From contig JAVMKC010000115.1 of the NCBI GenBank assembly GCA_031732795.1, positions 141,453 through 205,452 of the forward strand: a stretch of DNA of 64,000 nt, given 5' to 3'. The DNA comes from Accumulibacter sp031732795 (GTDB lineage: Bacteria > Pseudomonadota > Gammaproteobacteria > Burkholderiales > Rhodocyclaceae). The notes under the pieces were generated by a model. It was not told where the DNA came from. It worked only from the letters and a program-made list of their open reading frames with translations, and made no database searches. Below, in pieces: positions 34,483 to 43,718 of this stretch. The position numbers and the translations under genes were made by a program. Position 1 is the first letter of the stretch; each line of letters begins with the position of its first letter.

Positions 34483-35585
34483 CGATCGTTGCCGAGTAAT
34501 TGATCGACGTCGCGCAGGAACTGGTCGATGGTCGCTGGGCGCATGTCCCAACCGCACATCAACCGGACGCCGCCGGCACCGATGAAGGTGTAGAACAGCC
34601 AGCCGCGGGCACGAAGCTGTTGTTCGATTGCCGAAGGAATCTGCACGAAAACGGCGTTTGATTGCACTGGAAAGAGCAGCGGCCAGTCAGTGCGGCGAGC
34701 CAGTTCCGCCGCCAGTCGCCGGGCCATAGCGTTGGCGTGCGCGGCATGCCGCAGCCAATGGCCGTTTTCGAGTATGCCGACCCAGGGTGCGGCCAGAAAA
34801 CGCATTTTCGACGCCAGTTGTCCAGCCTGTTTACAGCGATAGGCAAAGTCTTCGGCCAGCCGACGGTCAAAGAAAACGACCGCTTCGCCGACCGGCAAGC
34901 CCATTTTCGTGCCGCCGAAGCACAGCACATCGACACCGGCACGCCTGCTCAGATCGGCTGGTGGCAGACGCAGACCGGCGACGGCGTTGGCGAAACGGGC
35001 GCCGTCCATGTGCACACGCAAACCGTACTGACGTGCCGTGGCGCTGATTGCGTGTAATTCGTCGGGGGAATAAACGGTGCCGACCTCGCTGGCCTGGGTC
35101 AGGGTTAGCACTTTGGGTTTCGGATAATGGATGTCGCTACGGCGGGTGACGGTCTCGACTATCGCCTCGGGAGTCAGTTTGCCGTGTTCGCCGGAAACTG
35201 GTAGCAACTTGGCGCCGTTGGAAAAAAATTCCGGAGCGCCGCATTCATCGGTCTCGGCGTGCGCCAATGCGTGACAGACGACACTATGGTAGGACTGGCA
35301 CAGCGTCGCCAGCGCCAGTGAATTGGCTGCCGTGCCGTTGAAAACGAAATAGACGTCGCAATCGGTTTCGAACACCTCGCGCAAACGGTCCGCGGCACGC
35401 CGGGTCCATTCGTCGTCGCCATACGCGCGGGCCTGGCCGGTATTGGCGGCGACCAATGCCTGCCAGGCTTCCGGGCAGATTCCCGCGTAATTGTCGCTGG
35501 CGAATTGCTGACGCGTTTCCTTGGTTTCTTCCCCAGTCTCGGCGGCCGGGCAGCCGGCATCAGTCGCGTCGGCGCGACGATTCAC
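34479..35585 (-). CDS. ltaE: PLP-dependent low-specificity threonine-aldolase-type lyase
   Basis: A beta-eliminating-lyase family enzyme that likely cleaves L-threonine or L-allo-threonine to glycine and acetaldehyde. About 368 aa from the GTG at 35585, chosen because it forms a GTGA overlap with the alaS stop; a TTG at 35603 is the alternative. FASDNYAGICPE opens the domain, HMDGARFANA holds the PLP-contacting Asp/Arg, and CFGGTKMGLPVGEA carries the Schiff-base Lys near 220. Slight differences from classic LtaE leave room for a related aldolase. Confidence 0.85.
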   Translation of the reverse strand: MNRRADATDAGCPAAETGEETKETRQQFASDNYAGICPEAWQALVAANTGQARAYGDDEWTRRAADRLREVFETDCDVYFVFNGTAANSLALATLCQSYHSVVCHALAHAETDECGAPEFFSNGAKLLPVSGEHGKLTPEAIVETVTRRSDIHYPKPKVLTLTQASEVGTVYSPDELHAISATARQYGLRVHMDGARFANAVAGLRLPPADLSRRAGVDVLCFGGTKMGLPVGEAVVFFDRRLAEDFAYRCKQAGQLASKMRFLAAPWVGILENGHWLRHAAHANAMARRLAAELARRTDWPLLFPVQSNAVFVQIPSAIEQQLRARGWLFYTFIGAGGVRLMCGWDMRPATIDQFLRDVDQLLGNDR

Positions 35586-38236
35586 AGGCGCTGTTCGACC
35601 CAAGCGGTGACTGTCGCCAGTGCCGCCGGCAGTTTTGCCGGTTCGTTGCCACCGGCTTGCGCCATGTCCGGCCGGCCGCCGCCTTTGCCGCCGATCTGCC
35701 GGGCGATCATATTCACCAGTTCGCCAGCCTTGATGCGATCGGTCAGATTCGGCGTCACCCCGGCGATCAGCGTCACCTTGCCTTCGCTGGTGGTGGCGAG
35801 CACCACCACGGCGCTTTTCAGTTTGTCGCGCAATTTGTCGATGGTCTCGCGCAAGGTATTGGCGTTGGCACCGTCTACGGTCGCGGCGACCACTTTGGCG
35901 CTACCGACCTCCGTGGCGTGGCTCAGCAGATCGTCACCCTGCGACGAGGCCAGTTTGGCTTTCAGTCGCGCCAGTTCCTTTTCCAGTGCGCGCACATTGT
36001 CCAGCACCTGCGCCAGCTTGGCCGGCACTTCAGAAGCCGGTGCCCTGAAGGCGGCCGCCGCTTCGGCCAACGTGGTCTGCTGATCCTGGATGAAAGCCAC
36101 GGCCCGGTCGCCGGTCAGTGCCTCGATCCGCCGGACTCCGGCGGCGACGCCGCTTTCGGCGACGATCTTGAACACGCCGATGTCGCCGCTGCGAGCGACA
36201 TGCACGCCTCCGCACAACTCCTTTGAAGAACCGATGGTCATCACCCGCACTTCGTTCCCGTATTTCTCGCCGAAGAGCATCATGGCTCCGGAACGCTTGG
36301 CGTCGTCGATGCTCATCATCGCCGCGTCTGCGGTGACATTGGCGAGAATTTCGTTGTTTACCAAAATCTCTACCCGGCGGATTTCCTCGGCACTCACTGG
36401 CGCATGGTGAGCGAAATCGAAGCGCGTTTTTTCGGCATCGACCAGCGAACCTTTCTGCTGCACGTGGCTGCCGAGCACTTCGCGCAAGGCGTGGTGCAGC
36501 AGATGTGTCGCCGAATGGTTGCGCACCGTGCGGGCCCGGGCCAGACGGTCTACCTTGGCGACCACCGCGTCGCCGACGTGTAAGGTGCCGGTACGCAGCA
36601 CGCCGTGGTGGCCGAAAACTGCGGCCTGGATTTTCTGGGTATCCTCGACGGCGAAAATCCCCTGGCTGCCGTGCAGCAGCCCGCGATCACCGACCTGGCC
36701 GCCGGATTCGGCGTAAAACGGCGTTTCGTCGAGAACGACGACGCCCAATTCGCCTTCCTGCAGGGCATCGACTGGTGTGCCGTCACGGTACAGGCCAAGC
36801 ACTCTGCCGCTGTGGTCGAGGTCGGTATAACCAAAGAAAGTGGTGCCCGGGCCGCGGTAGTCGAGGGCGGCGGCTATCCTGAATTTGCCGGCGGCGCGCG
36901 CCTGTTCTTTCTGGCGAGCCATCGCCGCGTCGAAAGCGGCGACATCGACGCTGACGCCGCGTTCGCGGCAGACGTCGGCGGTCAGGTCGAGCGGGAAACC
37001 GAAGGTGTCATGGAGTTTGAAGGCGGTTTCGCCATTGAAGACGCGTATGGCGTTCGTTGGACCGGTGGCCGTTGCCGTCAAGCCCTCTGGCTGGATTTTC
37101 TGCAACTCGGCTTCCAGGATTTCCATCCCGTGCTCGATGGTTTCGAAAAAGCGGCTTTCCTCCTGGCGCAGCACCTCGATGATCCGCTGCTGGCCGTGGA
37201 CCAGTTCGGGATACGCCTGGCCCATTTCGGCGACCAGATCGGGAACCAAGCGGTGGAAGAAGGCGCTGCGCGTACCGAGCTTGTAGCCGTGGCGGATGGC
37301 GCGACGGATGATCCGCCGCAGCACGTAGCCGCGTCCTTCGTTGCCCGGAATCACGCCGTCGGCGACCAGGAAGGAGCAGGCGCGGATGTGGTCGGCCAGC
37401 ACGCGCAACGACGGACTGTCGCTTTGTGCCATTCCCGTTTCGCGCGCCGCGGCGGCGATCAGGCGCTGGAAAAGGTCGATTTCGTAATTGCTATGTACGT
37501 GCTGCAGTACGGCGGCCGTCCGTTCGAGACCCATGCCGGTGTCGACCGACGGTTTCGGCAGCGGGTGCATCACGCCGGCTTCGTCGCGGTTGAACTGCAT
37601 GAATACCAGATTCCAGATTTCGATGAACCGATCGCCGTCTTCGTCAGGCGAGCCGGGCGGCCCGCCGGCGATTGCTTCGCCGTGATCGTAAAAAATTTCG
37701 GTGCACGGTCCGCAGGGTCCGGTATCGCCCATCATCCAGAAATTGTCCGAAGCAAATCGGGCCCCTTTGTTGTCGCCGATGCGTACCACGCGTTCCGACG
37801 GGACGCCCACCTCGCGGGTCCACAGCGCGTACGCTTCGTCGTCTTCGGCATAAACCGTCACCCATAAGCGCTCGGCCGGCAGGCGATAGACGTCGACCAG
37901 CAGTTCCCAGGCGTAACGGATGGCATCACGTTTGAAATAGTCGCCAAAAGAAAAATTGCCGAGCATTTCGAAGAAAGTATGGTGTCGGGCGGTGTAGCCG
38001 ACGTTTTCCAGATCATTGTGCTTGCCGCCGGCGCGGACACATTTTTGCGAGGTGGTCGCCCGCAGGTAAGGCCGCTGATCGAAACCGAGGAAAACGTCCT
38101 TGAATTGGTTCATTCCGGCGTTGGTGAACAGCAGCGTCGGGTCGGCGTGGGGTACCAGCGAACTCGATGCCACGATCTGGTGGCCTTTGGAGGCAAAAAA
38201 TTTCAGAAAGGTGTCGCGAATTTCGGCGCTGTTCAT
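35582..38236 (-). CDS. alaS: Alanyl-tRNA synthetase
   Basis: Charges tRNA-Ala. The 884-aa protein (family about 875) begins MNSAEIRDTFLKFFASKGHQ and has SSSLVPHADPTLLFTNAGMN (class II motif), FFEMLGNFSFGDYFK, the editing-domain zinc site (HLLHHAL near 565-575 and the later CGGTHV-like CGGVHVARSG near 665) and the C-Ala tail GGGRPDMAQAG. The start at 38236 is preferred to the ATG six bases upstream for its spacing from GGGA. Its stop overlaps ltaE. It is the head of an alaS-ltaE-Nudix coupled group. Confidence 0.97.
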   Translation of the reverse strand: MNSAEIRDTFLKFFASKGHQIVASSSLVPHADPTLLFTNAGMNQFKDVFLGFDQRPYLRATTSQKCVRAGGKHNDLENVGYTARHHTFFEMLGNFSFGDYFKRDAIRYAWELLVDVYRLPAERLWVTVYAEDDEAYALWTREVGVPSERVVRIGDNKGARFASDNFWMMGDTGPCGPCTEIFYDHGEAIAGGPPGSPDEDGDRFIEIWNLVFMQFNRDEAGVMHPLPKPSVDTGMGLERTAAVLQHVHSNYEIDLFQRLIAAAARETGMAQSDSPSLRVLADHIRACSFLVADGVIPGNEGRGYVLRRIIRRAIRHGYKLGTRSAFFHRLVPDLVAEMGQAYPELVHGQQRIIEVLRQEESRFFETIEHGMEILEAELQKIQPEGLTATATGPTNAIRVFNGETAFKLHDTFGFPLDLTADVCRERGVSVDVAAFDAAMARQKEQARAAGKFRIAAALDYRGPGTTFFGYTDLDHSGRVLGLYRDGTPVDALQEGELGVVVLDETPFYAESGGQVGDRGLLHGSQGIFAVEDTQKIQAAVFGHHGVLRTGTLHVGDAVVAKVDRLARARTVRNHSATHLLHHALREVLGSHVQQKGSLVDAEKTRFDFAHHAPVSAEEIRRVEILVNNEILANVTADAAMMSIDDAKRSGAMMLFGEKYGNEVRVMTIGSSKELCGGVHVARSGDIGVFKIVAESGVAAGVRRIEALTGDRAVAFIQDQQTTLAEAAAAFRAPASEVPAKLAQVLDNVRALEKELARLKAKLASSQGDDLLSHATEVGSAKVVAATVDGANANTLRETIDKLRDKLKSAVVVLATTSEGKVTLIAGVTPNLTDRIKAGELVNMIARQIGGKGGGRPDMAQAGGNEPAKLPAALATVTAWVEQRL

Positions 38237-38768
38237 GATCATCTGTCCCTGCGCGGAGGTCGTCCAAAGAGCTCGGATTTTAACGTGAAACCTGTTCTGA
38301 CAGGCTGCGGTGGGGGGATGGCCTTCACCATCCATTGATTTGAATGTAGTCGCTGAACACATCGAGAGAACATTCAGAAAAAGCGTTGCAATGGAGAACA
38401 AGTGGGCAGCCGAAGTCCGTTTGGGTCTCGGAGCGACGCATCCGAGATTGCGCAAGACGATTCTGAAAAATTGTTGTTGACGGTGTCGGCGACGATTCAG
38501 GCTCGCCCCCCGAATACGACGGAGTGATCCATGACGTGGCCGTGACGGGCCACACGATGACAATCGAACGGGCGCGTGACGGTCCGTTCGTGTCGCCACT
38601 TAACTCGTTGCGGAAAGCGTATTGAGTCATGAGTTGGCGGCATGCCGGCCGGATGGCCTCGAAGACAGCAGATAACCGGGGTCAGCGGTTCTATTTCTGC
38701 CCGTTTAGGGCTAAAATTCTGCCCATTCCCGGCGTTGATACACGCCGATTTTTACTTACGAGGTGCAT
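38237..38768. other. Gap between alaS and the OmpA-like gene
   Basis: About 530 bp in which divergent promoters must lie. A TAAAAT at 38712-38717 could be the -10 for the OmpA-like gene. Short open frames exist on both strands, but none resembles a known protein. Confidence 0.45.
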
Positions 38769-39233
38769 ATGGCCACACATGATGACGAAGACGAATCAGC
38801 GGGTGTAATTGCCGGCGTATTGGGGGGGATTGCCCTGTGTGTCGTGGCGGTGATCTATGCCGGTGGCGGGTTGGTGCGGATGCCGCAGGCGGTGGCCGCT
38901 GCCGAGATTGCGCCGATCGGCGAACCGTTGGCCAAGGTGTATTTCGACCTCGGTCAAGCCAAACTGCTCGACGCTGACCAGGAGGTCGTCGCCCGGACGA
39001 TGGACGCTCTGGCGGCCAAACCGAGTGCCATCGTGCTGCTTTCCGGTTTTCACGATCCTTCAGGAAACGCGCAGCAGAACGCCGTCTTGGCCAAGCAGCG
39101 TGCCGAGGCGGTGCGCGATGCGCTGGTTGCCGGCGGTGTGGCGACCAATCGGATCAAGCTGCGCCGCCCGGAATCGACGCTGGGTAGCGGGTCGGCCGCC
39201 GAAGGGCGGCGGGTCGAGATCCGGGTCCAGTAG
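38769..39233 (+). CDS. OmpA-domain protein with one membrane anchor
   Basis: A 154-aa protein from the ATG at 38769 (GAGG upstream). After an acidic start (MATHDDEDES) comes one membrane segment (VIAGVLGGIALCVVAVIYAG, near 12-31), then an OmpA-like peptidoglycan-binding domain: VYFDLGQAKLLDADQEVV near 57-74, LLSGFHDPSGNAQQNAVLAKQRAEAVRDALV and the RRVEIRV end. It probably tethers the cell wall to the inner membrane face. It is a single gene followed by a strong terminator. Confidence 0.88.
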   Translation: MATHDDEDESAGVIAGVLGGIALCVVAVIYAGGGLVRMPQAVAAAEIAPIGEPLAKVYFDLGQAKLLDADQEVVARTMDALAAKPSAIVLLSGFHDPSGNAQQNAVLAKQRAEAVRDALVAGGVATNRIKLRRPESTLGSGSAAEGRRVEIRVQ

Positions 39234-39289
39234 TCATCCGTTGATTCCGGGACGCTGATTCCGTAATCGATTCCGCTCCCAGCACCAGA

Positions 39290-39316
39290 AAGCGAGCCAT
39301 CCGGCTCGCTTTTTTA
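39290..39316 (+). terminator. Terminator of the OmpA-like gene
   Basis: Stem AAGCGAGCC/GGCTCGCTT (39290-39298, 39303-39311) with an ATCC loop and TTTTTA after it. The reverse strand has a weaker T-tail, so it may also help end the converging miaA transcript. Confidence 0.9.
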
Positions 39317-39419
39317 TTGCCGCTTGTCCGTCTCAGCCAGACGTTTTGTTGCGGTCGTGCTCGCGCTGAATGCGCGGTATGGCCGAGAGGGTGCGCTACA
39401 CAGCGCGGTCGGCGTCGAT

Positions 39420-40373
39420 TCAGCACTGGTTTTCAGCGATGAAGTGCCCGATCCACCGGGCCAGGGTTGGTTCGAGATCGTCCGCTTCGGTATCGATGGT
39501 CTGCGGCCGCAGGACATTGTTCATCCAGGTGATTTGTCGTTTGGCCAACTGTCGTGTGGCATAGATGCCGCGGTCGCGCAGTTCACGGCGCGGGGCGAGC
39601 CCTTCGAGCACTTCCCAGACTTGCCGGTAGCCGACGCAACGCATCGACGGCAGACCGGCGTGCAAGGGATATGTCGCGCGCAGAGCGAGCACTTCGTCTT
39701 CCAGACCGGCGGCGAGCATGGCTGCGAAACGTTCGGCGATTCGTTGGTGCAGAATCTGCCGGTTGCCGGGCAACAGACCGATGCTGAGAAAGCGGTAAGG
39801 CGGCGGCGGGGCAGCTTCAGCGGCGAGCAGTGCTGACAGCGGCTGACCAGTCAGCCGCCAGATTTCGAGCGCCCGCTGGATGCGTTGCGCGTCGGTTGGC
39901 GGCAGGCGGGCAGCGGTTGTCGGGTCGACCCGCGCCAATTCGGCGTGCAGGGCCGGCCAGCCGCGCACGGCGGCTTCGGCGTCGATCGCCGCGCGTATCG
40001 CCGGCTCTGCTGTCGGCAGTTCGGCCAGACCTTCGCGCAACGCCTTGAAATAGAGCATCGTGCCGCCGACCAGCAAGGGCACGCGGCCGCGCCGGTGGAT
40101 GTCGTCCATCGCCGATCGCGCGTCGTGACAGAAGCGCGCCGCCGAATAGCTTTGGTCAGGGTCGATCAGGTCGATCAGATGATGCGGCACACGGGCCAGC
40201 GTCGCAGCGTCGGGTTTGGCGGTGCCGATATTCATTCCGCGGAAGACCTGCGCCGAATCGACGCTGATCAGTTCGACCGGGAGGTGGCGGGCCAGCGTCA
40301 GCGCGGCGGCGGTTTTGCCGCTGGCGGTCGGACCCATCAACAGAATCGCTGGTGGCAGCGTCCGATCGTTCAT
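39420..40373 (-). CDS. miaA: tRNA dimethylallyltransferase
   Basis: Adds the isopentenyl group to A37 of tRNAs that read UNN codons. The 317-aa protein begins with the P-loop GPTASGKTAAAL (near 14-25), then VDSAQVFRGMNIGTAKP and DLIDPDQSYSAARF, GGTMLYFKAL, and the CVGYRQVWE block near 250. The ATG overlaps the mutL stop as ATGA; the longer upstream frame is ignored for that reason. mutL-miaA order is common in proteobacteria. Confidence 0.96.
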   Translation of the reverse strand: MNDRTLPPAILLMGPTASGKTAAALTLARHLPVELISVDSAQVFRGMNIGTAKPDAATLARVPHHLIDLIDPDQSYSAARFCHDARSAMDDIHRRGRVPLLVGGTMLYFKALREGLAELPTAEPAIRAAIDAEAAVRGWPALHAELARVDPTTAARLPPTDAQRIQRALEIWRLTGQPLSALLAAEAAPPPPYRFLSIGLLPGNRQILHQRIAERFAAMLAAGLEDEVLALRATYPLHAGLPSMRCVGYRQVWEVLEGLAPRRELRDRGIYATRQLAKRQITWMNNVLRPQTIDTEADDLEPTLARWIGHFIAENQC

Positions 40374-42229
40374 CGGCCGCGCAGGAATTGACGATCGAGA
40401 TCGGCCAGAGTCATGGTCATCCAGGTCGGCCGCCCGTGGTTGCAATGGTCGGCGCGCGCCGTTTCCTCCATTTGCCGGAGCAGGGCGTTCATTTCAGGCA
40501 GCGAGAGAGGACGGCGGGCGCGTAGCGCGCCCTGACAGGCGAGATTGCCGAGCAGTTGGTTACGACGGGCGGTCAGCAGTTCGCTGAGACCGTGTTCGCG
40601 CAGTTCGGCGAGCACCGCGCGCGCCAACACCGTCGGGTCGGCGGCTTGCAGCAGCGTCGGCACGCTGCGCACGGTCAGTTGCCGCGGACCGAGCGGCGCC
40701 AGATCGAAGCCGAGACGCTGCAGGCCGTCGCCATGTTCTTCAGCCGTGGCGACATCGATCTCTTCCGCCGAGAACACCGCCGGGATCAGCAGCCGCTGCG
40801 CGGTCAGTGGCGCTTCGGCCAGTGCCTGCTTGAGTTTTTCATACAGGATCCGTTCGTGCGCCGCGTGCATATCGACGACCACCAGGCCCTCGGCGTTCTG
40901 CGCCAGGATGTAGATGCCGTGCAGTTGGCCGATGGCGTAGCCGAGTGGCGGCGTCTGCGGATCGATCCGCGGCGTGAACTCCGGCAAGGGATTTTCACTG
41001 TCGCTGGCCGTCGGACGGGCGGCCTGGGCGAAGGCCAGGTAGCGTGCGTCGTCGAGCCGTTCGCCGAGTTGCAAGGGTGATTGGTGAGCCGTGCGGAACC
41101 CGAACGCTGCCGCGGCGTTCCGCGTCGGGGTGACAGCGAAAGGAGCCGCATCCTCGTTGGCGGGGGAGGGCGTCGAACTTGCGTCAACGGAGGTGTATGT
41201 TACTGGCAGGCTTGATTCATCGCCGGGCTCTTGCGCGGCGCCGACGAGCGGGTTGCCGAGTACCCGCTGCACCGCGTGAAAGACGAACTGATGCACCGAA
41301 CGGGAGTCGCGGAAGCGGACTTCGGTTTTCTGAGGATGGACATTGACATCGACCGTCGACGGATCGATGGTCAGGAACAGGCAATAGGCCGGGTACCGGC
41401 TGCCGTGGAGCAGATCGTCGTACGCCTGTCGCAAGGCATGCGCCAGCAGTTTGTCGCGCACGAAACGGCCGTTGACGTAGCAATACTGCGTGTCGCCGCG
41501 CGAACGTGAATACGCTGGCAGCGCGAGATGGCCGCAGAGGCGCAACGAGCCGGCCAGCACGTCGATCGGTCGCGCGTGCGCCAGAAACTCCTCGCCGAGC
41601 AGCGCTCCGGCGCGGGCTTCTCCGTCACCGCGGGGCAGATGCAGTGCGACACGGTCGTTGTGCGAGAGGGTGAACGCCACGTCGGGGTGCGCCAGGGCGA
41701 TCCTCTTGAGCGCTTCGCTGCATTGGGCGAATTCGGTGGCATCGGATTTGAGGAATTTGCGCCGGGCCGGGGTGTTGTGATACAGCTCGCGCATTTCGAC
41801 CACCGTGCCGCCGGCCAGTGCGGCCGGTTCCGGTTGTGCGCCGGCTTCCCCCGCCAGCCGCCAGGCGTGCGGTGTACCGGCTTGCCGGCTGGTCAGGGTG
41901 CAGCGGGCGACAGCCGCGATCGAAGCCAGGGCTTCGCCGCGGAAACCGAGCGTTCCGACACGTTCGAGGTCGGCCAACGAGGCGATTTTCGAGGTTGCGT
42001 GACGGGTGAGGGCCAACGCCAGTTGATCGGCGGCGATGCCGGAACCGTCGTCGCTGACGCGGATCAGCTTGACACCGCCTTCCTCGAGTTGCACCCGGAT
42101 TGCCGAACTGCCGGCGTCGAGCGCGTTTTCGAGCAGTTCCTTGACCACCGACGCTGGGCGCTCGACGACTTCGCCGGCGGCGATCTGGCTGATCAGGCGG
42201 TCGGAAAGCAGTTGGATCGTTGCGGACAT
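40370..42229 (-). CDS. mutL: DNA mismatch repair protein MutL
   Basis: A 619-aa GHKL ATPase that links MutS to downstream repair. N-terminal motifs are VVKELLENALDAGS near 28-41, SDDGSGIAADQLALALTRHATSKI near 58-81 (motif II) and GTLGFRGEALASIAAV near 92-107. The C-terminal dimerisation domain has VDMHAAHERILYEKLK near 456 and the end block ACQGALRARRPLS. A TATAAT sits seven bases before the ATG (42241-42236), so the transcript may be nearly leaderless. It precedes miaA. Confidence 0.96.
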   Translation of the reverse strand: MSATIQLLSDRLISQIAAGEVVERPASVVKELLENALDAGSSAIRVQLEEGGVKLIRVSDDGSGIAADQLALALTRHATSKIASLADLERVGTLGFRGEALASIAAVARCTLTSRQAGTPHAWRLAGEAGAQPEPAALAGGTVVEMRELYHNTPARRKFLKSDATEFAQCSEALKRIALAHPDVAFTLSHNDRVALHLPRGDGEARAGALLGEEFLAHARPIDVLAGSLRLCGHLALPAYSRSRGDTQYCYVNGRFVRDKLLAHALRQAYDDLLHGSRYPAYCLFLTIDPSTVDVNVHPQKTEVRFRDSRSVHQFVFHAVQRVLGNPLVGAAQEPGDESSLPVTYTSVDASSTPSPANEDAAPFAVTPTRNAAAAFGFRTAHQSPLQLGERLDDARYLAFAQAARPTASDSENPLPEFTPRIDPQTPPLGYAIGQLHGIYILAQNAEGLVVVDMHAAHERILYEKLKQALAEAPLTAQRLLIPAVFSAEEIDVATAEEHGDGLQRLGFDLAPLGPRQLTVRSVPTLLQAADPTVLARAVLAELREHGLSELLTARRNQLLGNLACQGALRARRPLSLPEMNALLRQMEETARADHCNHGRPTWMTMTLADLDRQFLRGR

Positions 42230-42415
42230 CCGACGATTATACCGGCCGCCTTCCGGTAGAATCGCGGCTCGTCATTCGTCACCGCCCGTTCGTCAACCTC
42301 CGGCTCCGGTTGTAAGTTCCTCTTCAGGGAGATAATCTGGGGCGTAAGTGCTCCCCAGCGGTTGTGCCCGATCACGGGCGTGGATCGAAGTAAACAAACG
42401 AACGAACAGACAAAC

Positions 42416-43060
42416 ATGGATCTTCTCAACGCCTTTCTCGATCTTGTCCTGCACCTCGACAAACACCTGCTGGTCCTTGTCGAGCACTACGGTGCTTGGG
42501 TTTATGCGATCCTGTTCGTCGTCATTTTCAGCGAGACCGGGCTGGTGGTGACGCCCTTCCTGCCCGGCGATTCGCTGCTCTTCGTCGCCGGCGCGGTGGC
42601 GGCGGTCGGCGGCATGAATATCGGACTGCTGTTGGCGGTGCTGACCAGCGCCGCGATACTCGGCAACATGGTCAATTATCAGATCGGCCGTTACATCGGT
42701 CCGCGCGTTTTCCAGTGGGAAGAGTCACGGTTTTTCAATCCATCGGCGTTGGCCAAGACGCAGGCGTTCTATGAGCGGCATGGTGGCAAGGCGGTGGTGA
42801 TCTCGCGATTTCTGCCGCTGTTCCGCACCTTCGTTCCTTTCGTTGCCGGCGTTGGGCGCATGGATTATGGGCGATTCACCTTCTTCAACCTGATCGGCGG
42901 CAGCGCCTGGGCCTTGTCGCTGACACTGGCCGGTTACTGGTTTGGCAACATGCCATGGGTCAAGGCCAATCTGACGGCAGTGATCCTGGGGATCATCGTC
43001 GTGTCGCTGGTGCCGGTGGTCATCGGCTGGTGGCGGCAACGCCAGGAGACCGCGCGATGA
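42416..43060 (+). CDS. DedA-family inner-membrane protein
   Basis: A 214-aa multi-pass protein. FSETGLVVTPFLPGDSLLF near 40-58 and the FLPLFRTFVPFVAGVGRMDYGRF segment near 137-160 are the paired re-entrant-loop motifs of the DedA/VTT family, thought to move or flip polyprenyl phosphates or lipids. The ATG at 42416 follows low-complexity leader sequence rich in AAC and ACGA. It is the first gene of the coupled dedA-purN run. Confidence 0.9.
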   Translation: MDLLNAFLDLVLHLDKHLLVLVEHYGAWVYAILFVVIFSETGLVVTPFLPGDSLLFVAGAVAAVGGMNIGLLLAVLTSAAILGNMVNYQIGRYIGPRVFQWEESRFFNPSALAKTQAFYERHGGKAVVISRFLPLFRTFVPFVAGVGRMDYGRFTFFNLIGGSAWALSLTLAGYWFGNMPWVKANLTAVILGIIVVSLVPVVIGWWRQRQETAR

Positions 43061-43716
43061 AACCGATCGATGCCGTCGTGTTGATTTCCGGCCGGGGAAG
43101 CAATTTGGCCGCGCTGCTCACCGCCGCCGATACCGGCTCGCTCGGCGCGCGGATCGTCGGGGTGATCGCCAACCGTCCCGGCGCCGGCGGCTTGCAGACC
43201 GCCGCCGAACGGGGGATCGCCACGGCTGTCGTCGATCATCGCCAATTCGCCGAACGCGCCGCCTTCGATGCCGCTCTGGCCGCCGCGATCGACGTTTTTT
43301 CACCGACACTGGTCATTCTCGCCGGCTTCATGCGCATCCTGGGCGAAACGTTCGTCGAACATTATCAAGGCCGTCTGTTGAACATCCATCCTTCGCTGTT
43401 GCCGGCCTTCCCCGGCCTGGATACGCATCGGCGGGCGCTCGACGCCGGTGTCCGTCTGCACGGCTGCACGGTGCATTTCGTCACCCCGGCGCTCGATCAC
43501 GGGCCGGTGATCGTCCAGGCGGCGGTGCCGGTGCTCGACGACGACGACGAGGCGACGCTGGCGGCGCGCGTGCTGGCCCAGGAACACCGTATTTATCCGT
43601 TGGCGGTGCGTTGGTTCGCCGAGGGGCGGCTGAACGTGGTCGACGGGCGCGTCCGCCTGCGCGCGGCGCAGCGTGGCGAATCGGCGCTGATCGCGCCGGT
43701 GGTGGACGAGGTCTGA
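43057..43716 (+). CDS. purN: Phosphoribosylglycinamide formyltransferase (GART)
   Basis: Transfers a formyl group from 10-formyl-THF to GAR in purine synthesis. The 219-aa protein starts MKPIDAVVLISGRGSNLAAL, with the active-site NIHPSLLPAFPGLDTHRRAL near 106-125 (catalytic His) and the late GVRLHGCTVHFVTPALDHGP holding the catalytic Asp. Its ATG overlaps the dedA stop (ATGA). Confidence 0.95.
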   Translation: MKPIDAVVLISGRGSNLAALLTAADTGSLGARIVGVIANRPGAGGLQTAAERGIATAVVDHRQFAERAAFDAALAAAIDVFSPTLVILAGFMRILGETFVEHYQGRLLNIHPSLLPAFPGLDTHRRALDAGVRLHGCTVHFVTPALDHGPVIVQAAVPVLDDDDEATLAARVLAQEHRIYPLAVRWFAEGRLNVVDGRVRLRAAQRGESALIAPVVDEV

Positions 43717-43718
43717 TC

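Noticed and set aside
38325..38630. 101-codon minus-strand frame upstream of alaS
   Set aside because: No ribosome site, unremarkable composition, and no family resemblance; likely chance in a 530-bp gap.
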